Shown in pieces: positions 1 to 12,640 of a stretch of 64,000 nucleotides of DNA (positions are counted from its first letter, which is position 1; the number at the start of each line of letters is the position of its first letter). The notes beneath the pieces are model-generated. The model was given only the letters and a program-made list of their open reading frames with translations, did not search any database and was not told the origin of the DNA. Origin of the DNA: Bufo bufo (taxonomy: Eukaryota > Chordata > Amphibia > Anura > Bufonidae); contig NC_053390.1 of NCBI RefSeq assembly GCF_905171765.1, forward strand, positions 139,347,468-139,411,467, written 5' to 3'. Position numbers and translations under genes: made by a program.

Positions 1-1009
1 CCTACACTTTGTGAATGGTACACTGACAAGCCCATACTACGTGAATAAAATCATTAATCCAGTTATTGTGCCTCTGCATGAACAAGGCAGGCCGAATTTC
101 ATCTTCATGGACAAAAATACACCAGCTCATCGAGGTCTCATCATTAGGGAATGGCTGCTGAAGACTAGGGTACCTGAAATGGAGTGGCCTTCACTTTTTC
201 CAGACATCAAAGGGGTTCTGCAGTTTGTTTAAACTGATGATGTATCCTCTGGATAGATCATCAGCATCTGATCGGCGGGGGTCAGACACCCGGGACCCCC
301 GCTGATCAGCTGTTTGAGAAGGCAGTGGCGCTCCAGCAGCGCCGCGGCCTTCTAACTTTTTACCGCAGGCCCAGTGACGTCACGACTAGTATCAACTGGC
401 CTGGGCGGGACTAAGCTCCATTCAAGTGAACAGAGCTTAGCCGCGCCCAGGCCAGTGATGCTAGTCGTGTCGTCACTAGGCCTGCGGTAAACAGTGCGAA
501 GGCTGCGGCACTGCGTTCTCAAACAGCTGTCTGACCCCACCGATCAGATGCTGATGATCTATCCAGAGGATAGATCATTAGTTTAAACAAACTGCAGAAC
601 CCCTTTAATCCCATTGAAAACCTATAGGATCAGCTGAGTCGCTGTGTAAAGGTTTATAACTCTGTACGCCAGAACCTCAATGTGGGCTGCCCTTCAAGAA
701 AAGTGGAATGCCATGTCTCAGCAGACAATAAGTCGACTTGTGAACAGCATGAGACATAGTTGTCAAGCTCTAATTGATGCTCAAGGCCACATGACAAGTT
801 ATTGAGACATTTACATTTTTTGTGGGGCTATACCCACCACTGTTGTTGGCTTTTCTTTCAATAAATTGTTTGAGATGAGGAAATGACCATTGCATGCTTC
901 TACTTAAATGCCCTACTTTGTTGATATAATATCACTGTAGCGTGGACTTTTTACGTTTTCCATAAATTTCACCAGAAAGCCAAATATCCCTAACCTTTTG
1001 TGAGTAGTG
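1..1009 (+). pseudogene. Tc1/mariner transposase remnant, C-terminal part
   Basis: A fragment of a Tc1-type DDE transposase runs from the window edge to about 209 and resumes at about 607. The first piece contains the second catalytic aspartate context (FMDKNTPAHRG) and MEWPSLFPDI; the second begins NPIENL, which carries the catalytic glutamate. The two halves are separated by a foldback element at 211-604, which removed nothing obvious. Downstream the frame has several stops. The last bases, ending in TTTTGTGAGTAGTG near 1009, look like a Tc1 terminal repeat. The N-terminal DNA-binding domain and the other end lie outside the window or are lost. The family is clear; no function is expected. 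Confidence 0.75.
211..604. mobile_element. Foldback (MITE-like) element inside the Tc1 remnant
   Basis: The ends are inverted copies: AGGGGTTCTGCAGTTTG at 211 and its complement ending at 604. Complementarity continues inwards through TAGATCATCAGCATCTGATC and through the GC-rich middle (about 360-490), so most of the 394 bp can fold into one hairpin. The flanks are TCAA and TTAA, which would fit a TTAA target duplication with one substitution. There is no coding capacity. Confidence 0.75.
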
Positions 1010-1955
1010 CATATTGTGACAGAATATTTTAAATACAAGAATCTGTAAAAGATTATTATATTCTTTACTTATCCAGCTTTTACTTTTAAATTTACAAGTA
1101 GGGAAAAATCCTTCCTGCTTCCATTCCTATTCCATTTCCTAATATTCCATGAAACTGTCTAAGACTGGTTTCACATTACTGTTAAAACTAAAAGAACAAC
1201 CTGCTGAAGTTCATTGTATTCAGCTTGACTATAATGAGACCCGGTGGGTACCCAGCCATTTTCTGCCATGAGTGCCGGGATTCAGTCTGACAAAAAACGG
1301 TGTTTGCAAAGGCGGTGGAGAAAAAGCAGTTTTTGGCTATGGAGGATACTATGAACTCCGTCAGGCTAATATCTCATACCATTATCAAATCTATGATGCT
1401 GGCTTGATCCTAAATATTCTAGTAGTTGATGTGTTATCAAATAGCACTTAAAGTGGTGTCATGCCTTCAGCAGTTTGTTATTGTTAATTTATGCACAGTT
1501 AGTATGCTTTATAATGTATAATTCTCTGCTCTCCACCATCTAGTGGCCATTTACATACACTGCAGCTCTTCACACTAGAAGTTTGACCCACTTCAGCTTC
1601 CATAACTTATAGCCTATGAACTCTAGTGACATCATCAGCCCTGCACATAGCAGTCATTCACAGCCACCATTACAGAAGTATTCAGATGGTCTGGTAGTGT
1701 CCTGATCCATCCTCTACATCTAAGCTTACAGTAGCATCACTGGTATGTTTCACATGGTTTCCATCTGTATGCATATTGTATTATGTGTATAGTCATATGT
1801 CAGACTACATTAGTAAGTGCATTATTTTTCTGTTCCTTAGTTTTACCTGATATATATCCTTGCAATAAAGATGAAGTTGGATGTTACTCCATTGTCAATT
1901 CATTGCTGGGAAAGGTTTAGCTGTCTGTCAAGCGATGTACCTTCACACATAAGGA
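1010..1955. other. Non-coding stretch without recognised elements
   Basis: This is AT-rich DNA with no long open frame, no tandem array and no long palindrome that I can see. A short piece near 1155-1330 resembles a MITE end (AAGACTGGTTTCACATTAC), but I could not find its partner. Confidence 0.4.
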
Positions 1956-2260
1956 GGACAGAACAGGTGGATTTAGATGGGCCAATAACCAGATTATCGG
2001 GAATGACCGTTCCTGTGAATTCTGGCCATCTAAATGTGCCGCCGATCACTTGATGAACAAGCAAAATGCTCGATCATCGAGTGATCTTGTCGTTAGTGCA
2101 GGCACCACAAATCATCTTTTCTGGGCAGCAGATCGTGCTGTGTAAACAACGATCTGCTGCCCAGAAACAATTATTCTGTATGACGATCCCATGTCCTCAT
2201 ACTGTGAAAGAGATCACTGCATGTAAATGCGGCAGTCTCCTTCACTGAATGAGCATCTGA
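1956..2260. repeat. MITE-like repeat with a 17-bp hairpin
   Basis: A perfect inverted pair, TCTGGGCAGCAGATCGT at 2120-2136 and its complement at 2149-2165, sits in the middle of non-coding sequence beginning near GGTGGATTTAGATGGGCC. The layout resembles non-autonomous DNA transposons. I did not find clear terminal repeats or a target duplication, so the borders are approximate. Confidence 0.45.
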
Positions 2261-2529
2261 CTGTCAGGAAGGAACAAGGCAACAAGTTTAGTGATTACAA
2301 TAGTCTATTAAAAGGCAACAAGCTTAGTGGTTACAGTCTTACAAGTATGGCTGTATCTGCAATTGTATACATGTTGATATCTGCAGAACCTCACAATATG
2401 CTATAATCAGGCCACATTGTCCTTCTTCTACATGACACTAACAATCACTCTATACAGGCACTTCTAGGTTGTGGTACTTCATCACAACTCTCTGCACACA
2501 CTTTTACACTCTCCTAGCAGTCAATAGTT

Positions 2530-2660
2530 TTGAGCGCGAATATTCGAATAGCGAAAAAAAAAATTGAGAATATCGCCAATTCGCTAATTCACGAATATTT
2601 CAAATATAGCGCTATAAATTCATTATTTCGAAAATTCTTTTTTTCATTTTTTTTATTATT
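2530..2660. repeat. AT-rich short-palindrome block
   Basis: Repeated GAATATTCG and CGAATATT motifs lie beside a T-rich tract. The same motif family reappears at 3720-3800, on the far side of the long palindromes, suggesting that 2530-3800 is one compound element. Confidence 0.4.
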
Positions 2661-2926
2661 GTTATTTTTTTTTCTTTCCCACTTCCCAAAAGTAGTTCTT
2701 ACCTGTTCTGAGGATTCCTGGCTTCCTGGCTGCTCCAGTCAGTGCCCGTTGCCGCTTCTGCCGACTTCCGTGCTCATGGAGCGTCCCCATCATCAGGGGA
2801 AAGCCTCCATGCTAGAATGTACTGTCAGATGTGAGAATTAAATCGAAATCGCAATGCGATTAATATAACTTGAAGTAATCGTATTGCGATTTCAACTTAG
2901 AGCTGGGTTTCTAATGGGTCAGCTTG

Positions 2927-3175
2927 CTAGAATTAACGAAGTTAACGAATATGGAATATAGCAGTGCTAAGATGAAATCGTAATGCGATTTACTTCAAGT
3001 TATATTAATCGCATTGCGATTTCAACTTAGCACTGCTATATTCCATATTCGTTAACTTTGTTAATTCTAGGCTAGAATTAACTAAGTTAACGAATATGGA
3101 ATATAGCAGTGCTAAGTTATAATCGCAATGAGATTAATATAACTTGAAGTAATCGCATTGCGATTTCAACTTAGA
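2927..3175. repeat. 144-bp palindrome plus a partial third arm
   Basis: CTAGAATTAACGAAGTTAAC at 2927 is mirrored by its near-complement ending at 3070, with the centre near 2998. A further copy of one arm follows directly at 3071-3175 in the same orientation as the first arm. The arms contain AATCGCAATGCGATT, itself a small palindrome also seen at 2848-2890. Confidence 0.8.
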
Positions 3176-3199
3176 CCTGGTTTACTATGGTTGGCTTGG

Positions 3200-3649
3200 T
3201 AGAATTAGCGAAGATGACGAATATGACGAATGTATTCGTCATATTCCTCAAAACGAAGATAACAAAATATTCTCCATCTTCGTTTTAGCTCCATATTCGT
3301 CAACTTCGCTAATTCTAGCAATTAAATAGGAAAGTTGACTATTGAGGCAGCTGTGTTTAATTTGCTATGCGATTATATTACTTAGCTTTTTTTAAAAATA
3401 AATAGAATAATTATCATGCTTGATGATTATTATAATTATTCTATTTATAAAAAAAAAAAAAGCAAAGTAATATAATCGCATAGCGAAATAAACACAGCTG
3501 TCTCTATAGTCAACTTTCCTATTTGATTGCTAGAATTAGCAAAGTTGACGAATATGGAGCTAAAACGAAGATGGAGAATATTTTGTTATCTTCGTTTTGA
3601 GGAATATGACGAATACATTTGTCATATTCGTCATCTTCGCTAATTCTAG
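3200..3649. repeat. 450-bp AT-rich palindrome
   Basis: TAGAATTAGCGAAGATGACG at 3200 is mirrored by its complement ending at 3649. The two arms of about 220 bp remain complementary down to a short centre near 3417-3431, with only scattered mismatches and small indels. The arms contain a nested hairpin (GACGAATGTATTCGTC near 3222) repeated on the other side. No coding sequence is present. Confidence 0.85.
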
Positions 3650-3839
3650 ATATCAAACCAATAGGAAAGTTGCCTTAAGTTAAAATCGCAATACGCGATT
3701 ATTTAAATCGCATATTATTCGTGATAACTAGAATAATGACGAATATTTGATTTCGACGAATATGAGATGAATATTCTAGCGAATATTCGCTAATTTCATC
3801 GAAATCGAATATGGCACCTCCCGCTCATCACTAGCAGTC

Positions 3840-4218
3840 AATATCTCTACTAGTATAGGTTCTCCCGACGGTTATTTCGTGGCGAACTTTGCTCGTTCGC
3901 TGTTCGCCTAACAGGCAAACTTATGGCGATATCCGCCGGCACCATATTCTTTGAATTGTGCAGAACTTTGACCAATGACACAGCGTCAGGTGGCACAGGA
4001 CAGCCAACTGAAAAGTTTCAGCACATGGACACACCCCCTACCCTATAAAAAAAAAACGATCTGGCCGCAATTTTACATTCTTTTTTATGGCCAGTGTAGG
4101 GAGAGAATGCTGTGTGGAGCAGGGACAGACTGTTAGCGAGTATAGAGACACCAAACGCTAGCTATTAGGGCCATAAAAGTCCTTTTAAGAACTAGTATAG
4201 GTGTGCTATCGATAGGTG
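3840..4218 (+). promoter_or_regulatory. Candidate 5' leader and promoter of the hAT1 element
   Basis: Between the palindromes and the tandem array lies about 380 bp with short inverted motifs (GTGGCGAACTTTGCTCGTTC) and a TATA-like box, CCCTATAAAA, at 4041-4050. Its position upstream of the hAT transposase suggests the element's left end and promoter. I could not define the terminal repeat, so both extent and role are inferred. Confidence 0.4.
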
Positions 4219-7200
4219 TTACATACTGAGGGGTGTAATATACCTATAATATATTTTCAAACATAGAAAGTATATTATAGTGCAATTGTATTGTGCAGCA
4301 GTTGTGTGCGGTTCTGCTGCGAAACTGCAGCTATGCAGAGGGACAAACGCTATTGGAACAACTAATTGCAACTGGTGTGCTATAACAGTTGCCCCCCAAA
4401 AAATCTGATTACGGCAGGAGAGTGATATACCTATAATACAATTTCTATATTGTGCATTTGTATTGTGCTGCATTTGTGTGCGGTTCTGCTGAGATACAGT
4501 AGCTATACAGAGGGATAAACGTCATTGGAACAACTAATTGCAACTGGTGTGGTATAATAGTTGCCCCAAAAAATATCTGATTGAGGAAAGGGTGCGATAT
4601 ACCTAGAATATAATTTCTATATAGTGCATTTGTATAGTGCAGCATTTGTGTGTGGTTCTGCTGAGATACCGCAGCTATACAGAGGGACAAACGCCATTGG
4701 AACAAATAATTGCAACTGGTGTGATATACCAGTTGCCTCCAAAAAATTCTGATTGAGGAAGGGGTGCAATATACCTAGAATATAATTTCTATACGGTGCA
4801 TTTGTATAGTGCAGCATTTGTGTGCTGTTCTGCTGAGATACCGCAGCTATACAGAGGGACAAACGCCATTGAAACAACTAATTTCAACTGGTATGATACA
4901 CCAGTTGCCCCCAAAAAAATCTAATTGAAACAGGGGTGTGATATACTGTACATATAATATAATTTCTATATAGTACATTTGTATAGTGCAGCATTTGTGT
5001 GCGGTTCTGCTGAGATACCGCAGCTATACAGAGGGACAAACGCCATTGGAACAACTAAATGCAACTGGTGTGATATAACAGTTGCCCCCAAAAAAATCTG
5101 ATTCAGGAAGGGGTGCGATATACCTACAATATAATTTCTATATAGTGCATTTGTATAGTGCAGCATTTGTGTGTGGTTCTGATGAGATACCGCAGCTATA
5201 CAGAGGGACAAACAGCATTTGAAAAACTAATTGTAACTGGTGTGATATACCACTTGCCCCCCAAAAAATCTGATTAAGGCAGGGGGGCGATATACTGTAC
5301 CTATAATATAATTTCTATATAGTGCATTTTTATAGTGCAGAATTTGTGTGTGGTTCTGATGAGATACCGCAGCTATACAGAGGGACAAATGGCATTGGAA
5401 CAACTAATTGCAACTGGTGTAATATAACAGTTGCCCCTAAAAAAAATCTGATTATGGCAGGGGGGTGCGATATACCTATAATATAATTTCTATATAGTGC
5501 ATTTGTATAGTTCAGCATTTGTGTGCGGTTCTGCTGAGATACCGCAGCTATAGAGAGGGAAAATTGCCATTGGAACAATTAAATGCAACTGGTGTGATAT
5601 AACAGTTGCCCCAAAAAAATATGTTTGAGGCAGGGGTGTGATCTACCTATAATATAATATCTATATAGTGCATTTATGTGTGGTTCTGCTCAAATACCTC
5701 AGCTATACAGAGGGACAAACGCCATTGGAACAACTAAATGCAACTGGTGTGATAAAACAGTTGCCCCCCAAAAAATCTGATTGAGGCAGGGGTGCGATAT
5801 ACCGATAATATAATTTCTATATAGTGCATTTGTATTGTGTAGAATTTGTGTGCAGCTCTGCTGAGATACCGCAGCTATACAGAGGGACAAGTCATTGGAA
5901 CAACTAATTGCAACTGGTGTGATATAACAGTTGCCCCCCAAAAAATCTGGTTGAAATATTTATATTCAGAGAATTTGTATTGTGCAGCATTTATGTGCGG
6001 TTATGCTAAGAGACCGCAGCTTTACAGTGGGACAAACGTCATTGGAACAACTAATTGCAAATGGTGTGATATAACAGTTGCCCCCCAAAAAAAACTGATT
6101 GAGGCAGGGGTGCAGTATACCTAAAATATAATTTCTATATAGTGCATTTGAATTGTTCAGCATTTGTGTGCGGTTCTGCTGAGATACCGCAGCTGTACAG
6201 AGGGAAAAACGCCATTGAAACAACTAACTGCAACTTTTGTGATATAAAAGTTGCCCCCCAAAAAATCTGATTGAAGCAGGTGTGTGATATACCTATAATA
6301 TATTTTCTATATAGAGCATTTGTATTGTGTAGCATTTGTGTGCAATTCTGCTGAGAAACCGCAGCTATACAGAGGGACAAACACCATCGGAACAACTAAG
6401 TACAACTGGTGTGATATAACAGTTGCCCCAAAAAAAGTTTGATTGAGGCAGGTGTGTGATATACCTAGAAAATAATTTCTATATAGTGCATTTGCATATT
6501 GCTGCAATTTTGTGTGGTTCTGCTGAGATACCGCAGCTATTCAGAGGGACAAATGCCATTAAAACAACTAATTTCAACTGGTGTGATATACCAGTTGCCC
6601 CAAAAAAATCTGATTGAGGAAGGGGTGTGATATACCTATAATATAATTTCTATACAGTGCATTTTTATTGTGCATGGTTCTGCTGAGATACCGCAGCTAT
6701 ACAGAGGGACAAACGCCATTGAAAGAACTAATTACAACTGGTGTGATGTAACAGTTGCTGCCAAAAAAAATCTAAGGCAGGGGTGTGATATACATATAAT
6801 ATAATTTCTATATAGTTTATTTGTATTGTGCAGCATTTTTGTGCGGTTATGCTGAGATTCCATAGCTATACAGTGGAACAAACGTCATTGGAACAACTAA
6901 TTGCAACTTGTGTGATATAACAGTTGCCCCCCAAAAAAAATGATTGAGGGAGGGGTGCGATATACCTATAATATAATTTCTATATAGTGCATTTGTATTG
7001 TTCAGCATTTGTGTGCTGTTCTGCTGAAATACTGCAGCTATAGAGAGGGACAAACGTCATTGGAACAAATAATTGCAACTGGTGAGATATAACAGTTGCC
7101 CCCCAAAAAAATCTGATTGAGGCAGGGGTGCGATATACCTAGAATATAATTTTTATATAGTGCATTTGTATAGTTCAGATTTTGTGTTCGGTTCTGCTGA

Positions 7201-8335
7201 GATACCGCAGCTATACAGAGGGACAAACTGCATTGGAACAACTAATTGCAACTGTTATGATTTACCAGTTGCCCCCCAAAAAAACTGATTGAGGCAGGGG
7301 TGTAATATACCAATAATATAATTTCTATATAGTGCATTTGTATAGTGCAGCATTTGTGTGCGGTTCTGCTGAAATACTGCAGCTATACAAAGGAACAAAT
7401 GTCATTGGGACAACTAATCGCAACTGGTGTGATATAACAGTTGCCCCCCAAAAACTATGATTGAGGCAGGGGTGTGATATACCTATAATATAATTTCTAT
7501 ATAATGCATTTGTATAGTGCAGCAATTGTATGCAGTTCTGCTGAGTTACCGTAGCTATAAAGAAAGACAAACGCCAAAGAAACAACTAATTGCAACTGGT
7601 ATGATATACCAGTTGCCCCCAAAAATCAGATTGAGGAAGGGGTGTGATAAACCTATAATATAATTTCTATATAGTGCATTTGTATTGTGCAGCATTTGTG
7701 TGCGGTTCTGCTGAGATACCGCAGCTATACAGAGGGACAAACGCCATTGGAACAACTAATTGCAACTGTGTGATATACCAGTTGCCCCCCAAAAAAACGA
7801 ATTAGTGGGTTCTATATGCCTACTTCCACAAATACTGCTCTTCTCTAGGGAAATACTGCAGCTATACAAAGGGACAAATGTCATTGGGACAACTAATCGC
7901 AACTGGTGTGATATAACAGTTGCCCCCCAAAAACTATGATTGAGGCAGGGGTGTGATATACCTATAATATAATTTCTATATAATGCATTTGTATAGTGCA
8001 GCAATTGTATGCAGTTCTGCTGAGTTACAGTAGCTATAAAGACAGACAAACACCATTGGAACAACTAATTGACACTGGTGTGATATAACAGTTGCCCCTA
8101 AAATAAAATCTGATTGAGGCAGGGGTGCGATATACCTAGAATATCATTTCTAAGTAGTGCATTTGTATTGGGCAGCATTTGTGTGTGGTTCTGCTGACAT
8201 ACCGTAGCTATACAGAGGGACAAACGCCATTGGAACAACTAATTGCAACTGTGTGATATACCAGTTGCCCCCCCAAAAAACGAATTAGTGGGTTCTATAT
8301 GCCTACTTCCACAAATACTGCTCTTCTCTAGGGAC
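4219..8335 (+). repeat. Tandem array of about 23 units of 172-178 bp upstream of the hAT1 transposase
   Basis: The marker CAGCTATACAGAGGGACAAA recurs at about 4501, 4673, 4845, 5021, 5193, 5369 and 5547 and onward to 8210, with steps of 172-178 bp. Each unit also holds GCAACTGGTGTGATATAACA and CCTATAATATAATTTCTATA. Copies differ by scattered substitutions and small indels. Open frames of 60-100 codons on the - strand follow the repeat period and are not genes. The array ends at 8335, directly before the first transposase codons. A block with GGGTTCTATATGCCTACTTC occurs twice, at about 7783-7850 and 8268-8335, which marks a tandem duplication of about 485 bp at the 3' end of the array. Confidence 0.9.
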
Positions 8336-8358
8336 TTTGGCACAGGGTCATTTTAAAA

Positions 8359-10958
8359 ATGACAGGTAGAGGAAGGGGCAGGCCGTTCCACAGGGGTGGT
8401 AGGGGTCGGGCTGGTGCACCAGGCCGGAGCCTAGGTGGGAAGTTGGAGAAGGTGCGTGCGATTACGTCAAAGGACGCACCAGAGTTGGTTGAGTGCCTCA
8501 CTCTGTCTTCTGCTTCTGCACTCTCCTCATCTTCTGTATCAGCACCCTCCTCACTCTCTACTGTGGGCACCACCAAAGACACCACCACCACCATAGCCCC
8601 TCCACTCTAGTCAGAGGAATTATTTTCCCATCCATTTCCAGACCTTACCAATGCGCAGCCATTCTTGGCATCGGATAAGGAAGAGGAGGTAGCAATGGCT
8701 GCCACTTAGTGGTCTGACGAGAATATCCATAACAGCCCAAGGAGGGTGGTCCCCGCTGATGCTGCCTACTCCAAGATCTCTAATGTCAGTTTTGGTGAAG
8801 TTGACGATGATGACGTGTCTATGGACGTCACATGGGTGCCCACCATAGAGGAAGAGGAGGGGAGTTCAGAGAGAGAGACAGAGCAGCAGATAGTGAGGAG
8901 AAGGAGGAGAAGTAGTCAGAAATCTCAGTGCGCAGGAGGCAAAAAGCAGACTGCAAATGTATCTGGAGCGAGCCATCCACCATGTACGGTCACATCTTGG
9001 GCTCCCAGGACGCTGGCACATGGCTCCGCAGTGTGGGCTTTTTTTAACGTGTCAGCTGCTGATAATAGTTTTGCCATCTCCAGCCTGTGCTGTCAACGCA
9101 TAAGTTGTGGTAAGCCCAACACTCACCTAGGGACGACCGCCTTAAGAAGGCATCTGGCCTCCCATCACCGAGCCCAATGGGAGCAACGCCGTCAGATCCC
9201 ACAAAGCCACACTCCTGGTCCTGCCTCTTCTCCTTCTCCTCTCTCCTCCCATTTGTCCTCCACTCCACCTTCCATCGTGTCGTTGTTGCGTTCATCTGGC
9301 ACAAGGCAGGGTTCCTTGGCCCAAATGTTCAAGCATAAAAAAATAATTCTCTTGCCCAGCGGCTGACCACTGGCTTGTCGGAACTGCTAGCCCACCAACT
9401 ATTGCCATATAAATTCGTGGTCTCGAAGGCCTTTAGAAAATGTTTGGCCATTGGCACACCGCAATGGAAGGTCCCTGGAAGGAAATATTTCAACCAGAAG
9501 GGAATTTCTAAACTACAGTATATGGCCACGTTCAGCCGCAAGTTAATATATTTATGGCACACAGTGTCGGTGTCAAGATACATGTAACCACAGACACGTG
9601 GTCTAGCAAGCATGGGCTGGGAAGGTACATAACTTTTACTGCCTACTGGTGTTACAGCCACGGATTGCATGCAGGCCTGCCTCTTTTTCTCCTACTTCTC
9701 CTACTCCATCCTCCGTCTCCTCCTTGGCTGACTCCTCCTTTTCCACTGCTACCGCCTCTTCCGCTGCACCCCTCAAGCTCCCCAGAACCTATTCAACGTG
9801 CCACTTGAGACGTTGCCATGCTGTGCTGTGTCTGTTGTGCCTGGAAGCCAAGAACCATACCGGTCCTGCACTCCTTTCAGTGGCTAACCCCGCTCAATTT
9901 CACAGTTGGTAAAGTGGTGTGCGACAATGGTGCCAATCTGCTGAGGACGCTGAAACAGGGCAAAATCACACACGTGCCGTGCATGGCACACATCCTGAAC
10001 TTAGTTTTGCAGTTATTCGTTGCCAAATACCCCGTGGTCGAGGACGTCTTGCAGCAGGCCAGGAAAATCTCTGGCCAATTTAGAAAATCTTACACGGCCA
10101 TGGCTCACCTTGTTGATTGTCAGGAGCGACACCATTTGCCCATCAGACGTCTGATTTGTGACTGCCTGACTCACTAGAACTCCACCTTGTATATTCTTGA
10201 TAGGCTGCTTCAGCAGAAACATGCAGTTAACGACTACCTGTACGAACTCTGCAGCAAGACAGATTCTGGGGAGCTTGTTTTTTTTCACCGCGCCAGTGGC
10301 TGCTCATGCGCGATGCATGCAGACTTCTGTGGCCATTTGATGAGATCACCAAACTGGTCAGTCGCAGCCAGGGCGCCATCAGTGACATCGTACTTTACGC
10401 CTTCTATCTGGAGCGTGCATTGCGTCATGTCATTGATCAAGCCGTTGAAGAGCAGGAGCAGGAAGATGAGGAAGTCGTAATGCTGAATGAATTCCCTGGG
10501 GGAGCTTTTCCATCTGAGGAAAGTCAGCAGGAGTCTGAAGAGGAGTCAGAGGAGGATGGTGCCTGGGGGGAAGAGGAGGGGGAGCAAGAAGAGCAGGCTT
10601 TAAACTTTTCTGGGATCCCTGGTGTTGTCCATAGATGGGGGGAGGAGACCAAGGACGACATTCTCCTGGGCGATGAGCAGGAGCCAGGCCGCTCCACTGC
10701 TTCCAATTTAGTGCAAATGGGGGATTTCCTGCTCCAATGTTTGAAGAGGGACCCCCATATAAAAAGCATACTGGGCAAGGAACAGTACTTGGTGGCAACG
10801 TACTTAGACTCCTACTACAAACACAAAATGGCGGACAAGTTACCAGCATCATAGAGGGCTGTCAGAATGCAGCATTTCCAGGCCTTGCTGCGAGAGATGC
10901 TGCATTCTGCTTGTAACAATGGCAGTTGGCAGCCGCCAGCGTGCAACGCATCCTGCTA
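8359..10958 (+). pseudogene. hAT transposase with BED zinc finger (hAT1), N-terminal and catalytic part
   Basis: The frame opens with MTGRGRGRPFHRGGRGRAG at 8359 and reaches a BED-type zinc finger at about 9020-9165 (SAVWAFF, then CCQRISCGK, then RRHLASHH), the DNA-binding domain of hAT transposases. The catalytic part follows: VTTDTWSSKHG (about 9583-9617) carries the first aspartate, VVCDNGANLL (about 9914) the second, and CMAHILNLV (about 9980) is the conserved CxxH region. Acidic stretches at 10450-10600 belong to the insertion domain. The gene is dead: in-frame stops at 8608 and 8707, frameshifts near 9366, 9560, 9800 and 10300, and an LTR-like insert at about 10959. It continues at 11702-11854 and 13328-13665. 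Confidence 0.85.
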
Positions 10959-11701
10959 TGTACCTTTGTCGAACTGCACACAAGGCTCCTCCTCTCCGCT
11001 GCAGGCTCCGGACCCGATTTCCTGCACTGTCGCAGGCGGCGACAGCTTCAGTTGCACCTTGTAGGAGCCGCACACGTCCTGTTTCTTTAAGGGTTCGTGC
11101 ACGCCTCTGATTATGCCTTCTCTCCTATCCCCGCCAGGCACCACCTTTATAAGGGTGCTTCCCCCTCCCTGTGAGGCCTGAGCAATATTATAGTTTTCTA
11201 CAGCGAAGGTTCCAGTTCGTAGTTCCTGTGTTGCTATCCTTCTTTTGACCTTAGCCTGTATCCTGACCTCGTCTCTTTGCCTGATCCTCCTGTACCTCGC
11301 TGCTCTAAAGTGTATGATTCGGATTGTCGACCATGCCTTTATCTGCTGTTCAGCTTGTTACACCTGCTTCACCTGAGCTGTTCAGCTCTGTTGTTCTAAC
11401 AGCTCCAGCTATGCTTAATTACTAACTCAGCTCTGCTTCATCTGACTCTGCTGCTGCGCTTCTTCCATCCAGCGACAGCTCGCTCCTCCTGCCTGTATCC
11501 CCAGCTCGGCCAGCTGTCAATTAACCGGGACCACTCTTCCGGTAGCGACCTGGTGTCTCCCCTGCAGCTAAGACCAGCTTCCGCATCTTGGAGCGGGATA
11601 AAGGGTGAAGACCAGTGGAACACTTAGATTCCGCTCCCAAGTTTGGCCCAAAGCCAAATCGGTAAGTGGCACAGCAGGTCCACACCCATTGGAGCGTTAC
11701 A
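10959..11701 (+). mobile_element. Probable solo LTR inserted in hAT1
   Basis: The block starts TGTACCTTTGTCG and ends GGAGCGTTACA. It is rich in C and T, has a TATA-like TTTATAAGGG near 11150 and resembles the layout of the gypsy LTR at 22591. It interrupts the hAT1 frame, which resumes directly after it. The five bases on each side do not match (TGCTA and ATGCT), so the borders may be a few bases off or damaged. It has no internal coding region. Confidence 0.5.
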
Positions 11702-11854
11702 ATGCTGTTGCGGGCGCTGGCAGAGGAATTTCCACCCACAGAGAAACAGTTGCGAGTACCACTCCTACAGCGCATGCAAAAAGAGGGCGGTTTGAAGATG
11801 TGTTGGTCACTTCGGATATGAGATCATTCTTGCAGCCAACCCATCGACAGCCAC
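11702..11854 (+). pseudogene. hAT1 transposase, middle fragment
   Basis: This short piece of hAT1 reads TAHAKRGRFEDVLVTSDM and SFLQPTHRQPP in the + frame. It links the catalytic part to the C-terminal dimerisation domain and is bounded by the LTR-like insert on the left and by a hAT-type element on the right. Its last eight bases, ACAGCCAC (11847-11854), are repeated as ACAGCCGC after the right-hand insert. Confidence 0.7.
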
Positions 11855-12046
11855 CAGGGGCGTACATAGAAAGCACTGGGCCCCATAGCAAGAATCTAAA
11901 TTGGGCCCCCATTCCCCTTTTATAGCCCCTCCCACTACCCATTCCAGGCCTCTCTTTGTTCCATGAACTATTCTTGCTGCTGCGTTTTTACATTTATGCC
12001 ATCAGGGCCGGATTGGGATTACAAAACAGCCCTGGCACACAAAAGA

Positions 12047-12640
12047 GGTATAATAGATGTAGTGTGTACAGATGTATAGTGTATACAGAAGTGTACTGAT
12101 ATGTGAGGAACGTGGTATAATATATGCAGTGTGTACAGGTATATAGTATATACAGCAGTGTATTGATATGTGCAGTACAGGGTATATTATATGCAGTCTG
12201 TACAGATATATAGTATATACAGTAGTGTAATATGTGAGGTACGAGGTATAATAGATGCAGTGTGTACAGATATATTGTGTATATATAGCAGCTACTGACA
12301 TGTGAGGTATGAGGTATAAATTACAGCTCGTACCTCACATATCAATCCACTGCTGTATATACAATATACCTGTACACACTTCATCTATTATACCTCGTAC
12401 CTAACATGTATATACTATATAGCTATACACACTGCATATATTATACCTCGTATCTCACATATCAGTACACTGCTGTATATACTATATATCTGTGCACACT
12501 GCATCTATTATACCTCATACCTAACATATAAGTACACTGCTGTATATACTATATAGCTATACACACTGCATATATTATACCTCGTACCTCACATATCAGT
12601 ACACTGCTGTATATACTATATACAGTATCTGTACATATTG
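12047..12640. repeat. 66-bp tandem array that reverses orientation at its centre
   Basis: The marker GAGGTATAATA recurs at about 12047, 12114, 12181, 12245 and 12312 in one direction. From about 12325 the same units (TATTATACCTCGTACCTCAC) run in the opposite direction, at about 12391, 12444, 12511 and 12578. The two half arrays of about four units each can pair with one another. Confidence 0.85.

Noticed and set aside
4219..8064. About fifteen minus-strand frames of 60-100 codons with similar proteins (MFQWRLSLCIAAVSQQN and variants)
   Set aside because: They follow the 172-bp tandem unit, run about one and a half units each and change frame with each indel. They show no domain and no codon conservation beyond that of the DNA repeat.
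10524..10852. Pro/Ser-rich minus-strand frames
   Set aside because: Antisense shadows of the acidic region in the hAT1 transposase.
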